The notes: generated by a model not told the origin, from the sequence alone. A DNA stretch of 64,000 nucleotides from Brumimicrobium sp035497735 (GCA_035497735.1 DATJCX010000037.1:104564-168563); one strand, 5' to 3'. Shown: positions 16,498 to 25,597, numbered from the stretch's first letter. Numbers and translations are program-made.

Positions 16498-17502
16498 TTA
16501 GGGAGCGGCTGTTTCTATTTTTCTAAATAAATACGTTTTGTTAAATATTTCTTCATCAATATTTAAATTTTCGAGAAGTGGCTTAAGTCCTATTTTTAAT
16601 GTTAGAAGTGTTTCTGGATTTAAAATATCTATCAATTCTTTACTTTCAAAAAGTTCATTACAAACAGATTTAGAATACATATGAGTAAACGTAACTAATG
16701 TCCAAAACTCACCATATTGATTGTTATTATCTCTTAAAAAAACAGTTAATGGTTTAATAAACTTTGAAAGACCTGCTTTTGGAATGTATTGATACGCACT
16801 AGATTTAATTGAGTTGTTTTTTAATTGTTCTTTATTACTAAATATTTTATTTGCAAAATCATTAACCCTTGAACTTAATAGATGTGCAACTGACCCAACA
16901 TATGTTTCAGTTAATTTATTTGATTCTATTAACTGATAGAATTCAAACATTTCTTCATCTGAAAACCCTTCATGTTGCGTCAAAGATAGAAATGAAATTG
17001 CTTGTCCTTTTAATTCATCATTATCACCTTTTAAATGCTTTATTGATTTCTTGACTTGGTTACTTCTTGATTTTTTTAAATATATTTCCACTTTATTATC
17101 CAGATTGTTTTCAAGTTCTTTCAAAGCGTTTTTTGAAGGTTTTACTCCAAATTGATATGTAACAATTGGTAAACCAATAGCAATTAATGTCATTACAATT
17201 GTAATAATTGCATAAAGGATACCAAATCCATCAAAAAGAGAGTTTTGATTTGCTATTGTATCGGAAGCTTGTTGAATTCTTTGCTCTAAGACTTCATTTT
17301 TCCATTTATGTTTATCGATTAACTCTTTTGTATAAAGGTTTTTCTTTTCAAGACTATCTTTAAACTGCAACATTTTAGAATTTAAAACTGCAACTTGCTC
17401 AATTAGATCATCAATCTTTTTGTCAGATTCAGTTTTCTCTTCTTTACTATATGTAATATTAGTCGAAAGAAGAATTAATGATACGGCAATTATCTTTTTC
17501 AT
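16498..17502 (-). CDS. Signal-peptide, coiled-coil and single-TM protein of unknown function
   Basis: I do not recognise this 334-aa protein. It starts with a plausible signal peptide (MKKIIAVSLILLSTNITYSK). Residues 25-85 form a probable coiled coil rich in K, E and L. A strong transmembrane segment follows around residues 97-122 (GILYAIITIVMTLIAIGLPIV). The rest is a charged helical domain. The gene is very AT-rich like its upstream neighbour. It stands between the phosphoesterase-NTPase gene (145 nt upstream) and mcrB (about 90 nt downstream), all on one strand. In defence loci a membrane protein beside a signalling NTPase is often the effector, but nothing in the sequence proves this. Confidence 0.7.
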   Translation of the reverse strand: MKKIIAVSLILLSTNITYSKEEKTESDKKIDDLIEQVAVLNSKMLQFKDSLEKKNLYTKELIDKHKWKNEVLEQRIQQASDTIANQNSLFDGFGILYAIITIVMTLIAIGLPIVTYQFGVKPSKNALKELENNLDNKVEIYLKKSRSNQVKKSIKHLKGDNDELKGQAISFLSLTQHEGFSDEEMFEFYQLIESNKLTETYVGSVAHLLSSRVNDFANKIFSNKEQLKNNSIKSSAYQYIPKAGLSKFIKPLTVFLRDNNNQYGEFWTLVTFTHMYSKSVCNELFESKELIDILNPETLLTLKIGLKPLLENLNIDEEIFNKTYLFRKIETAAP

Positions 17503-17646
17503 TTTGTTTTTTTGCTTGTTTCTAAATTTGAGTTATCGAATAAGGATTGGTTTCATAGTAGATCAGCAATCTAAATGTTAAAATCAGAAATTGATATACA
17601 AGAAAGATCATTTATTGTAGCACTCAAAGTATTTTCAGTATTGACC

Positions 17647-20600
17647 TTATTTTTTACTGATATTAGTTGTTCCTCCTATATATCTCTGGTTTTTCATTGA
17701 AATATGAAGAAGTTCACTTGCCTTTTGTTGTTCCTGCTCTTTCATTGGCATCATTCTCATAAAATTAACTCCTAGTCTTCGTAGTATCGAGAATGCTAAT
17801 GGATTGTTTTTAAGATCATTCGTTAGTTCTTTCACATGTGTTTCAGGAAAAGATCTGCTGTAATCAAAAATAATAGCAATATCTATCAACTTTACAGCAT
17901 TATTATCTGTAATCGAAAATTTTGATTTTACATCTTTAAAAGTCAATTCTAAATCTCGTGAGCTTATAGAAGTTGAGATTCTTTTAAAAATTGAATAAGA
18001 TACCATATACAGTAAGTTAAACATTAGTTGTTTAGCTAAATCTTCCCTTTCTCGATTAGTTAGTGTAGAACTAGGGTCATTTCGAATGATATCAATTATT
18101 TCATTCTTTATATATTCTTCTCCTTCTAATAAAGTATTAAAAATAAAAGATAGAGAACGGAGCCCTAGTTTATACATTTCTTCAACCAAACTTTCTTTAT
18201 CTGCCCCTTTTAATGACGCATATCTATTTTTTATTATATATCCTAATATCTCAATTGTTTTGAATGCCTTATTTACTTTTGAAATACTGTCTATCTCTTC
18301 ATTTTCGTATTCATTTTTGTCTAAATTTGATACTATAGATGTATCAGTTGTATCAGATGTGTCAATGATGTATTCATCTGTTTTATGTTCATCTATTGAC
18401 TTATCAATATCAAAGTCGATTCTTTCTGTAGTCTCATTTATCAGATCATTTATATCTTTAATGTCATTATTAAATTCAATAATTTGTTGATCGCTAAAAA
18501 TTTCTTTTGCTTTTACTAGAATTTGTTCAATAACAAATTTTGATTTACTATGGTGCGATAAAAAGACGTATATATTTGAACTTTCAGTTTGATAGAGTTT
18601 ATCTGTTAGCTCCTTAATAACTTCTTTAATATGTTCATCTTCGATATTGTCTGATAGGTATTTACCAATAAAGTAGAAATAGATATATTTATATTTAAAC
18701 TTATATGAATCATTGGTTTTTAGTAATAGATTACTTTTTTCAAGTATCTCAATACTATCTCTAAAAGTTGTTCTGATTTTATATTCTTCAGTAAAGTGTT
18801 TATGAAAATCAATCAATGATTCTTCAGAAATCTCAAAACCTTTTTTCCGATTCTCAAATATTTTAAAAGAAAGCTCAGATAAATATGAATAGTACTTTTC
18901 TATTTCCTTGTTATTATTTGTTTTCTGACCAATAGCTGATCTGATAAGTACATCATAATAATGGCCAAAAGTACTTTGTTCAAAATCAGTTACTTTATTC
19001 GCTTCGTTTGCTTGTAGTATGGTGAGAATGTATATAGGTAAAGATGGTACTAGATTTTTACCGATTATAGTATTAATAACTTTAAATAATTGATTAATCT
19101 GGAATTCCTTTTCCTTATCATTCTCAAATTCCTCATCTACCAACTCAATCCACTTTCTAATGAGTTCAAGTCTTTTCTTACTACCAAACTTCAGTATTTC
19201 GTAAATTTCAATTGACATGGTTTGTGACTCAATTAACTCACTAAGTGTAAAGAATTCATCCCATGTGATTACCGTTTGATAACTTAGCCCATATAAGTTA
19301 TTTAGAAAGTTTTTCTTACTTTTTTGAGGCAAACTACAATTATTAAAATCATCTATAATTATAACCTTCCTATGTTCAATAGACTCAAAGTCACCTTTAT
19401 ATTGTCTACGACATTCACGTTTGATTAGATTTTCAATATCTTTTATGGATACTTTTTTTATATCTCTTCCCTTAATATAAATAGGTTGTAGATTATTTGA
19501 AGATAAAAGAGTCTTATATAATTGTTTACATAAAGCTGTTTTTCCACTATTTTCCTCTCCCAAAAAAGTCAAATGAGAGACGTCATTCTTTGATATTCTT
19601 TCGAAAACACTTTCAACTGTATTTGTCATGTTCTTTTCTTCATGATCAACTAGACTAAATTGTTCAAGAAAAGGATAAACATATATATCATCTAGTAGTA
19701 ACTTTTTACTACTATGTGTGAAATTAGCTCCACTATCATTTAGAAATTCGAGAAACTCATCTTCAATTGTTACTTGTGTTTCCTTTGACTTTGGATCTAT
19801 GACATGGGATTGCATATCTATAACTATCTCACCTTTATCAGATACATCAGTGTTCTCAACGAACACTTTTCTTATATGGTTATATTTAAAAAAACTACAT
19901 TTAACCTTTTCTCCATAATCTATTACACTAAACCCATTGGCATATTCAATACTTTTATTCCTTATCTGGTTTAAACCTGAAGGAGAAATAATTCTCAAAC
20001 TAGTACCTGACAAGTTTTTTACAAACTCTGTATCAGTTTGATGTTCATGTCCGCTAAGTATTAAATCATAATTAATAGAAAAATGACTCTTTATTATTTG
20101 TTTTTCTATATCTGACAACCAATCTAAATGATGGTGTACTAAAGCTATTTTCACATCACAATCCTTAATAAATCGATAATTATCATTTAATTGATTTTCA
20201 CCTATTAAAAGATTCGAAAAATCATTTTCCCCATAACATCTCCATGATGAATTGATAGATGAGATTCCAATTGACTTACCATTCATTTCATGTATTATCG
20301 AAAATTTAAACTTGGAATGTGTCTTTTTAGGTTTTATTTTTTCATAGAGTTCAAATTCAAATTCTTTATATTCTTTTATTCTTTTAATTTTATCATAGTT
20401 AGCATCTTCTGAATTAATAAAGTTATTTATTTCTTCAATGCTATCCAATCCTCCCAGGATTCCAATCTCATCCATTTTTGTATCTGCACACCTGTTTATA
20501 TCATGATTTCCCGGACAAATTATAAACTTAGAAACATCAATGTCTAATTTTTCAATTATGGGGTTAATTATGATTTCCTTAAATTTATTTAACCCATTAA

Positions 20601-20784
20601 TTGTCGAACCAAAATCTTCTCCAGCTTTATCTATTAAATCACCAGTAAAAACAACGAGTTCAATTTTCTTTTCACGTTGCAATTCATCTAACTTTAGAAA
20701 AAAAGAATCTTCTATATAATCATTCCAATCTTTTAATGTTTTATTATTTAAATGAAAATCGGTTAAGTGTAAAATTCTAATCAT
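17647..20784 (-). CDS. Metallophosphoesterase-STAND NTPase fusion, candidate defence protein
   Basis: A 1045-aa two-domain protein. Residues 1-290 are a calcineurin-like metallophosphoesterase with every metal ligand motif: D9-x-H11, G48-D49, G92-N-H-D95, H217-H219 and G245-H-E-H248. A P-loop NTPase follows, with Walker A GEENSGKT at 409-416 and Walker B KVIIIDDF at 473-480, in the pattern of STAND/NACHT ATPases. The remaining 550 residues are helical and rich in K, E, I and N, without a repeat family I can name; an acidic, low-complexity linker lies near 800-860. STAND proteins sense invaders by their C-terminus and activate an N-terminal effector, so the phosphoesterase would be the effector, acting on nucleotides or nucleic acid. 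The gene starts 27 nt after hsdS ends. No named system is claimed. Confidence 0.8.
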   Translation of the reverse strand: MIRILHLTDFHLNNKTLKDWNDYIEDSFFLKLDELQREKKIELVVFTGDLIDKAGEDFGSTINGLNKFKEIIINPIIEKLDIDVSKFIICPGNHDINRCADTKMDEIGILGGLDSIEEINNFINSEDANYDKIKRIKEYKEFEFELYEKIKPKKTHSKFKFSIIHEMNGKSIGISSINSSWRCYGENDFSNLLIGENQLNDNYRFIKDCDVKIALVHHHLDWLSDIEKQIIKSHFSINYDLILSGHEHQTDTEFVKNLSGTSLRIISPSGLNQIRNKSIEYANGFSVIDYGEKVKCSFFKYNHIRKVFVENTDVSDKGEIVIDMQSHVIDPKSKETQVTIEDEFLEFLNDSGANFTHSSKKLLLDDIYVYPFLEQFSLVDHEEKNMTNTVESVFERISKNDVSHLTFLGEENSGKTALCKQLYKTLLSSNNLQPIYIKGRDIKKVSIKDIENLIKRECRRQYKGDFESIEHRKVIIIDDFNNCSLPQKSKKNFLNNLYGLSYQTVITWDEFFTLSELIESQTMSIEIYEILKFGSKKRLELIRKWIELVDEEFENDKEKEFQINQLFKVINTIIGKNLVPSLPIYILTILQANEANKVTDFEQSTFGHYYDVLIRSAIGQKTNNNKEIEKYYSYLSELSFKIFENRKKGFEISEESLIDFHKHFTEEYKIRTTFRDSIEILEKSNLLLKTNDSYKFKYKYIYFYFIGKYLSDNIEDEHIKEVIKELTDKLYQTESSNIYVFLSHHSKSKFVIEQILVKAKEIFSDQQIIEFNNDIKDINDLINETTERIDFDIDKSIDEHKTDEYIIDTSDTTDTSIVSNLDKNEYENEEIDSISKVNKAFKTIEILGYIIKNRYASLKGADKESLVEEMYKLGLRSLSFIFNTLLEGEEYIKNEIIDIIRNDPSSTLTNREREDLAKQLMFNLLYMVSYSIFKRISTSISSRDLELTFKDVKSKFSITDNNAVKLIDIAIIFDYSRSFPETHVKELTNDLKNNPLAFSILRRLGVNFMRMMPMKEQEQQKASELLHISMKNQRYIGGTTNISKK

Positions 20785-20811
20785 GGTTTTAATTTTTTTT
20801 ATTATAAACTC

Positions 20812-21990
20812 CTAATTTTGTAATGACATTCTAGCATAAAATATAGCTTGAAAATTATTTAAAGTTTTCCTTTCATTTTCACTATGTTTTAATCTGTTAT
20901 TTAGAATTATTGACAAGTCGTTGAACTCTTTTAAAACGCAATAAGATGGTAAGATTAACTTCATTTCATTCAACATTTTAGTAGTCATACTAGGTACGGC
21001 TGACCCAACATTTAAAGCATAAAAATCCAACCCATTTAAAAAATGATAAGTGTAAAATCCATAATGTTCCCTTTTAATGATGGAATAAAACATTGTGTCA
21101 ACTGACCAGAAAGGTTTATCAATATAAATAATATTTGTCAGGGTTCCTTTCCTTGGGATTAAAATGGAAGGTTTATCATGTAAATAATCGTTTACATACT
21201 TCATTATACCCCCTGATCCATATAAAGGGTATTTACCTTCAGAAAGTTTTTTATAATCCTTTCCATACTTAATTTCTATAAAATCAGACAAAAGTTTCAC
21301 CTCCCATCCCTCTGGCACCTCCTTATCCAACTCCTCATTCCAAACCATCTCACCTCCAGAACTCTTAAACGGTTTTCCTTCAAGCTCTGCATTTCCCATT
21401 TTTAGGGCTAAATCTTTGTCAATAGGAAACTCAAAATCCACAAACCACTCCTTATAAATTGCTTGTGCTGTTTCTTCTAATTTTTGGTTGAGTTCTTCAT
21501 TGAGTTTAATTCGGTTCACAACAGTGTTGTATTCTTTTACGATTGCACGTTGTTTTTCTATTGAGGGGATAGGGAGTTCAACTTCACACATTTCTTCCCA
21601 ATCGAAAAACTCATGTGCTGAACCATGTGATTTGTAACGTGCATAACGGTCAAATTCAGGTCTTCGAAACCACATCATTAAGTATTCCGAATTTAAGATA
21701 TTTTCATCTTTTGATTTAAATATTCTGTAGGATGGAGAGACAATACAATCTTCCCCTTTTCTTAACGCAATTGAAATCTTTTCACCGTTTCTAGTAGTCG
21801 CTCTATTAAAGGCAAATTGTCCAGTTCTTACAACCCGATATTTAGATAAATCAATTCCAATAGTGTTCGTTTTAGCTTTCTGAAAATACTTTCTATTACT
21901 TATACCACGTAACTCTTTTATTACATTTTCCACATTCTTCTCATTACATGGTTCAATATAATTTCCTAAACGTTTATAGTTTGATTTCAT
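20812..21990 (-). CDS. hsdS: Type I restriction enzyme, specificity subunit HsdS
   Basis: A 392-aa HsdS, which recognises a bipartite DNA site. It has two target-recognition domains, about 1-150 and 225-350. They are joined by a conserved helical spacer (LNQKLEETAQAIYKEWFVDFEFP, about 168-190), and a second helical region closes the protein (LKHSENERKTLNNFQAIFYARM). The first TRD ends with the usual ELPIPSIEKQRAIV. The 5' end overlaps hsdM by 17 nt, so the two are translationally coupled. The two halves are not similar to each other, so the site is expected to be asymmetric. The target cannot be read from the sequence. Confidence 0.93.
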   Translation of the reverse strand: MKSNYKRLGNYIEPCNEKNVENVIKELRGISNRKYFQKAKTNTIGIDLSKYRVVRTGQFAFNRATTRNGEKISIALRKGEDCIVSPSYRIFKSKDENILNSEYLMMWFRRPEFDRYARYKSHGSAHEFFDWEEMCEVELPIPSIEKQRAIVKEYNTVVNRIKLNEELNQKLEETAQAIYKEWFVDFEFPIDKDLALKMGNAELEGKPFKSSGGEMVWNEELDKEVPEGWEVKLLSDFIEIKYGKDYKKLSEGKYPLYGSGGIMKYVNDYLHDKPSILIPRKGTLTNIIYIDKPFWSVDTMFYSIIKREHYGFYTYHFLNGLDFYALNVGSAVPSMTTKMLNEMKLILPSYCVLKEFNDLSIILNNRLKHSENERKTLNNFQAIFYARMSLQN

Positions 21991-23506
21991 AACCTAACTC
22001 TTTAAAAACGTTCAACAATTCTTTCTTAGATTCTTCTTCTTTTTGTAACAATTCAGAAATATTAACTTGTAATTCGCTCATTTTATCATCAAAATCTATG
22101 TTTTCGTCTCTATTTATGAATTCAATGTATTTACTCGGCACTAAAGAAAAATCTTTCTCTCTTATTTCTTCTATATTTGCTGAATAGCAATATTCAGGTA
22201 TGTTTTCATAGTCAGAGTTTTGTAATTGCCATTTATGATAAGTTGAAGAAATTTCTTCAATGTTTTCATCTGAGAATTGAATAAACTTCTTTTCAAAAGG
22301 AATTCCTATCTGTCTTAAATCCATAAAAAGAACTTCATCTTTTCTTTCTCTATAATCTTTAGTAATATCGTTACGTTTAACAGTTCTTTTAGATTTATTG
22401 TTGTTAATTATCCAGATGGAAACACTTATGTCAGTTGTATAAAACATACTTCCAGGTAGTATGATAATGGCTTCGACTAATCCATTCTCAATTAACTTTC
22501 TACGAATTTTATATTCTTCTCCAGATCCTGACAATGCACCATTCGCCAAGATAAATCCAGCAACGCCATCATCAGAAAGTTTAGAGACCATGTTTAGAAT
22601 CCACGCATAATTTGCATTACTTTTTGGAGGAACATCATAGCCTTTCCAACGTGGATCATCAATTAATTCATTATCAGCACGCCAATCTTTTTGGTTAAAA
22701 GGTGGGTTGGCCATAATGAAATCAGCTTTAAGGTCTGGATGTTGGTCTTTAGCAAAAGTATCTGCGGCAACATCACCGAGGTTAGCACCAATTCCTCTAA
22801 CAGCGAGGTTCATTTTCGCCAGTTTATAAGTTGTAGAAGTGTATTCTTGTCCATAGATAGAAACCTTCTTTTTGTCTCCATGGTGGTTTTCAATAAACTT
22901 CATGGATTGCACAAACATACCTCCAGAACCACAAGCAGGGTCATAAATAATTCCCTGGTAAGGTTCAATCATTTCGGCAATCAGGTTAACAATACTTTTC
23001 GGGGTATAGAATTCACCTTTCCCTTTTCCTTCGGCCAAAGCAAATTTACTTAGGAAGTATTCATATACACGACCTACAACGTCTTGTTGTTTGTCTTTCA
23101 GTGTGTCAATGTTATTAATGGTGTCGAGTAAAGCAGCGAGTTTACTCACGTCCATATTTAAGCGCGAAAAGTAGTTGTCGGGCAATGCACCTTTTAACGA
23201 TGGATTGTTTTTCTCTGTGGTGTGCAATGCGGTGTCAATAATCAAGGCAATATCGTTTTGCTTTGAGTTCTTGATGATGTGGCTCCAACGTGATTCTTCA
23301 GGCAGGAAGAAGATGTTCTTCATGTTGTAGAATTCTTTCATCTCAAGGTATTTTTCTTTGCCTTCTTCGATGAGTTCTTTTCGTCGTTCTTCAAATTTGT
23401 CGCTTGCAAATTTCAGGAATATGAGTCCTAATACTACGTGCTTGTATTCTGAGGATTCTACTGTTCCTCTTAATTTATTGGCTGAAGCCCATAGGGTTTC
23501 TTCCAT
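21974..23506 (-). CDS. hsdM: Type I restriction enzyme, methyltransferase subunit HsdM
   Basis: A 510-aa N6-adenine methyltransferase subunit. The SAM-binding motif I DPACGSGG is at residues 189-196 and the catalytic NPPF is at 267-270. The N-terminal MEETLWASANKLRGTVESSEYKHVVLGLIFLKF region is the HsdM helical domain. The first in-frame ATG is at 23506, but the codons just upstream read K-T-A-A-K-N-E-K-S, as in related HsdM proteins that start about a dozen residues earlier. An ATG at 23540 would supply that start but is one base out of frame across an A6 tract (T6 at 23530-23535 on the plus strand). The gene is either shorter at the start, phase-variable or affected by a base error. It leads the island. 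Confidence 0.93.
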   Translation of the reverse strand: MEETLWASANKLRGTVESSEYKHVVLGLIFLKFASDKFEERRKELIEEGKEKYLEMKEFYNMKNIFFLPEESRWSHIIKNSKQNDIALIIDTALHTTEKNNPSLKGALPDNYFSRLNMDVSKLAALLDTINNIDTLKDKQQDVVGRVYEYFLSKFALAEGKGKGEFYTPKSIVNLIAEMIEPYQGIIYDPACGSGGMFVQSMKFIENHHGDKKKVSIYGQEYTSTTYKLAKMNLAVRGIGANLGDVAADTFAKDQHPDLKADFIMANPPFNQKDWRADNELIDDPRWKGYDVPPKSNANYAWILNMVSKLSDDGVAGFILANGALSGSGEEYKIRRKLIENGLVEAIIILPGSMFYTTDISVSIWIINNNKSKRTVKRNDITKDYRERKDEVLFMDLRQIGIPFEKKFIQFSDENIEEISSTYHKWQLQNSDYENIPEYCYSANIEEIREKDFSLVPSKYIEFINRDENIDFDDKMSELQVNISELLQKEEESKKELLNVFKELGYEIKL

Positions 23507-23576
23507 TGATTTTTCATTCTTTGCTGCTGTTTTTTGCCATTTTAAATGTATGTTTTTTCTAGAATGCTACGAATAG

Positions 23577-23990
23577 CTTCTATTTTGTAATATCTGTAAA
23601 ATCTTTCTTATTTGATAGTAGTTCCTTCTTAAGTTTTAGTTCAATTCCTTCTCAAAATTCAGAATTAGAGTTTCAAGCTTTAAAGATAATACTTAAAAAG
23701 TAAACTTATATGTCTATTCAGTAAGTTTTGCGCAGTTGTTAATAAGTAACACTTTATTCTTCTTAAGCTTCACAGAAAAACTGAGCGTAAAAGAAATTAT
23801 CAAAGTATTGCTTTTACCTAAAATAGTAAGCAAATTAAAAACTACTACTAATGAAAAACTTTCCTATAGAGAGAGGGATGAATACTTAATCCCAATAGAA
23901 AGTCCTTGGCAAACCTAAAAAACAATGTGGATGTCATAAAATGAAATCAAACAAAAAACCCACAACTTAAAAAAATTGTGGGTTTTCTTT
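23577..23990. other. Gap of about 410 bp at the island's right edge
   Basis: No convincing gene is seen. A 60-codon plus-strand frame at 23736-23918 has no recognisable features. AGAGAGAGGGAT at 23868-23879 repeats 12 bases found in the 3' part of tRNA-Ser at 23996-24007, a possible remnant of an attachment site. The hsdM promoter should lie near 23550-23620, but no clear TAnnTTTG motif was found. Confidence 0.4.
23957..23984 (-). terminator. Terminator of tRNA-Ser
   Basis: AACCCACAA (23957-23965) and TTGTGGGTT (23976-23984) form a perfect 9-bp stem. On the minus strand a T-rich tail follows. It is 9 nt beyond the tRNA 3' end. Confidence 0.9.
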
Positions 23991-23992
23991 TG

Positions 23993-24079
23993 CGGAGAGA
24001 GAGGGATTCGAACCCTCGATACAGTTACCCGTATGACAGTTTAGCAAACTGTTGGTTTCAGCCACTCACCCATCCCTCC
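23993..24079 (-). tRNA. tRNA-Ser (anticodon GCU)
   Basis: An 87-nt class II tRNA on the minus strand. The acceptor GGAGGGA pairs with TCTCTCC, the discriminator is G, and the anticodon stem ACAGT/ACTGT frames loop TTGCTAA (anticodon GCT, reading AGC/AGU). A long variable arm (ATACGGGTAACTGTAT) is typical of serine tRNA. The T-arm carries GTTCGAATCC. CCA is not encoded. Its 3' end faces the defence island. Confidence 0.97.
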
Positions 24080-24129
24080 AGTATTTTTTAATGTGCTAGC
24101 TATGCACAGCCATTTCTCAATAGCGCTTG

Positions 24130-24158
24130 CAAAAATACAAATTACTTTTATGTTTCAA
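24130..24158 (-). promoter_or_regulatory. Promoter of tRNA-Ser
   Basis: On the minus strand TTG (24158-24156) is followed after 18 nt by TATTTTTG (24137-24130), a very good Bacteroidota promoter match. It lies about 50 nt upstream of the tRNA 5' end. Confidence 0.7.
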
Positions 24159-24209
24159 ACCTTTTTAAGCAAATATTTTAAAGTAAAAACAACTTTACTT
24201 GGTAGAACA

Positions 24210-24809
24210 TTAGTTACCAATGATTAAGGACAATCGTTCTATTAGAATTATTACTCCAAGTCCGTTGACTGCGTACATTACTCCTTCAGAATTTACATTC
24301 ATAAGCGATTGTTTGCTGATTCTGTAAAATCCAAAAAGGAAAGCTGCAAAGACAACAATTCCCCAATCAAAGGATGCTTGACCTATATTCGATAATTCGA
24401 AAATCACCATCAATAAGGAAATGTAAATCAAAATATACTGCTGGTATAGCTTTTCAATTGACTTTATACTGAATAAAAAAGCGAAAATAACAAAGAGTAA
24501 CATCGAACAAATTCTAACAAAAGGTTCAATATATTCTAAATAGAAAATAACTGAAGATGTTTCAAGAAAGGTTTCCAATAAATACTGTCCAACAAAAGCA
24601 TAGCTTAACAACCAAGCTGAAAAGACAAGGTTGAGTACTTTCTCTACCCCGATTTTAGAACTCGCTACAAAGGCAATTAATAACGCTAAAACCAGAAATG
24701 GCTTTAACGGAAAAGGTGGTACATAAACTCCTAAGTTGAGATAACTAAAAAAGCCATATAAACCATAAATAAGCGCAGCTATCAAAGCAGTCTTACGGAT
24801 AAGTTCCAC
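24210..24809 (-). CDS. Multi-pass membrane protein, unknown function
   Basis: I do not recognise this 199-aa protein. It has about six hydrophobic segments covering nearly the whole chain, with only short polar loops, and no motif I can name. The start is a GTG at 24809-24807. It overlaps the last base of the map stop codon (TAGTG), so it is coupled to map translation. It is the last gene before tRNA-Ser. The tight coupling suggests a shared operon, not necessarily a shared function. Confidence 0.7.
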   Translation of the reverse strand: MELIRKTALIAALIYGLYGFFSYLNLGVYVPPFPLKPFLVLALLIAFVASSKIGVEKVLNLVFSAWLLSYAFVGQYLLETFLETSSVIFYLEYIEPFVRICSMLLFVIFAFLFSIKSIEKLYQQYILIYISLLMVIFELSNIGQASFDWGIVVFAAFLFGFYRISKQSLMNVNSEGVMYAVNGLGVIILIERLSLIIGN

Positions 24810-25597
24810 TATCTTACATTGGATTTATTCTTCAATGCTTCTTCTACAAACTTAAAAGTAGAAAGTACTTCAGGTTTACCATCTACTACGGCTACGTTGT
24901 GTTCAAAATGCGCACTCGGTTTTTTATCCGCAGTAATAATCGTCCAACCGTCACTTAATTGAATAACACGCTCCGTTCCAAGATTAATCATCGGTTCAAT
25001 AGCGATAACCAAACCTTCTTGAATCTTTTTTCCCTTCCCTCTTTTTCCATAGTTAGGAACATTTGGATCTTCGTGCATTTTACGACCAATTCCATGTCCT
25101 ACTAATTCTCTCACAACTCCATAACCGTGTTTTTCGGCATGTTCTTGAATAAAGAAGCCAACATCACCTAATCTATTTCCTACGCGTGTATTCGCAATCC
25201 CTATATCCAAGCATTCTTTCGTTACTTCAAGTAACTTCATTACTTCTGGGGCAACATTTCCAATGGCAAAAGTATAAGCATGGTCTCCATAGAAGCCATT
25301 TAACTTCGCACCACAGTCAACAGAAATAATATCACCATCTTTTAACGGCTTATTGTCTGGAATTCCGTGAACAACTTGTGCATTTCTAGACATACACAAA
25401 GTATTTGGAAAGTCGTATAATCCTAGGAAACCAGGTATTGCTCCTTGCGATCGAATATAACTTTCAGCAATAGCATCCAACTCTAATGGCGTTATTCCTG
25501 GTTCGATAGCTTCCGCAATTTTCCCTAAAGTTCTACTTACTACTTGCGCTGCTTCTCTGATCAGTTCAATTTCTTCTTTCGTTTTATAGAATATCAT
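24809..25597 (-). CDS. map: Methionine aminopeptidase, type I
   Basis: A 262-aa enzyme that removes the initiator methionine from nascent proteins. The five metal ligands are all present: D94 (VDCGA), D105 (YGDHAYTF), H168 (LVGHGIG), E201 (IAIEPMIN) and E232 (HFEHNVAV). H76 in VVHGIP is the usual substrate-binding histidine. It is a type Ia enzyme: no N-terminal zinc finger and no type II insertion. It lies upstream of a small membrane-protein gene that overlaps by one base and is preceded by a hairpin at 25619-25646. Confidence 0.97.
   Translation of the reverse strand: MIFYKTKEEIELIREAAQVVSRTLGKIAEAIEPGITPLELDAIAESYIRSQGAIPGFLGLYDFPNTLCMSRNAQVVHGIPDNKPLKDGDIISVDCGAKLNGFYGDHAYTFAIGNVAPEVMKLLEVTKECLDIGIANTRVGNRLGDVGFFIQEHAEKHGYGVVRELVGHGIGRKMHEDPNVPNYGKRGKGKKIQEGLVIAIEPMINLGTERVIQLSDGWTIITADKKPSAHFEHNVAVVDGKPEVLSTFKFVEEALKNKSNVR

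Noticed and set aside
18086..18490. Plus-strand frame of 134 codons
   Set aside because: Lies wholly inside the phosphoesterase-NTPase gene on the other strand; AT-rich low-complexity translation without domain.
23736..23918. 60-codon plus-strand frame between hsdM and tRNA-Ser
   Set aside because: No domain, no ribosome-binding context and no homologous neighbour order; too short to support.
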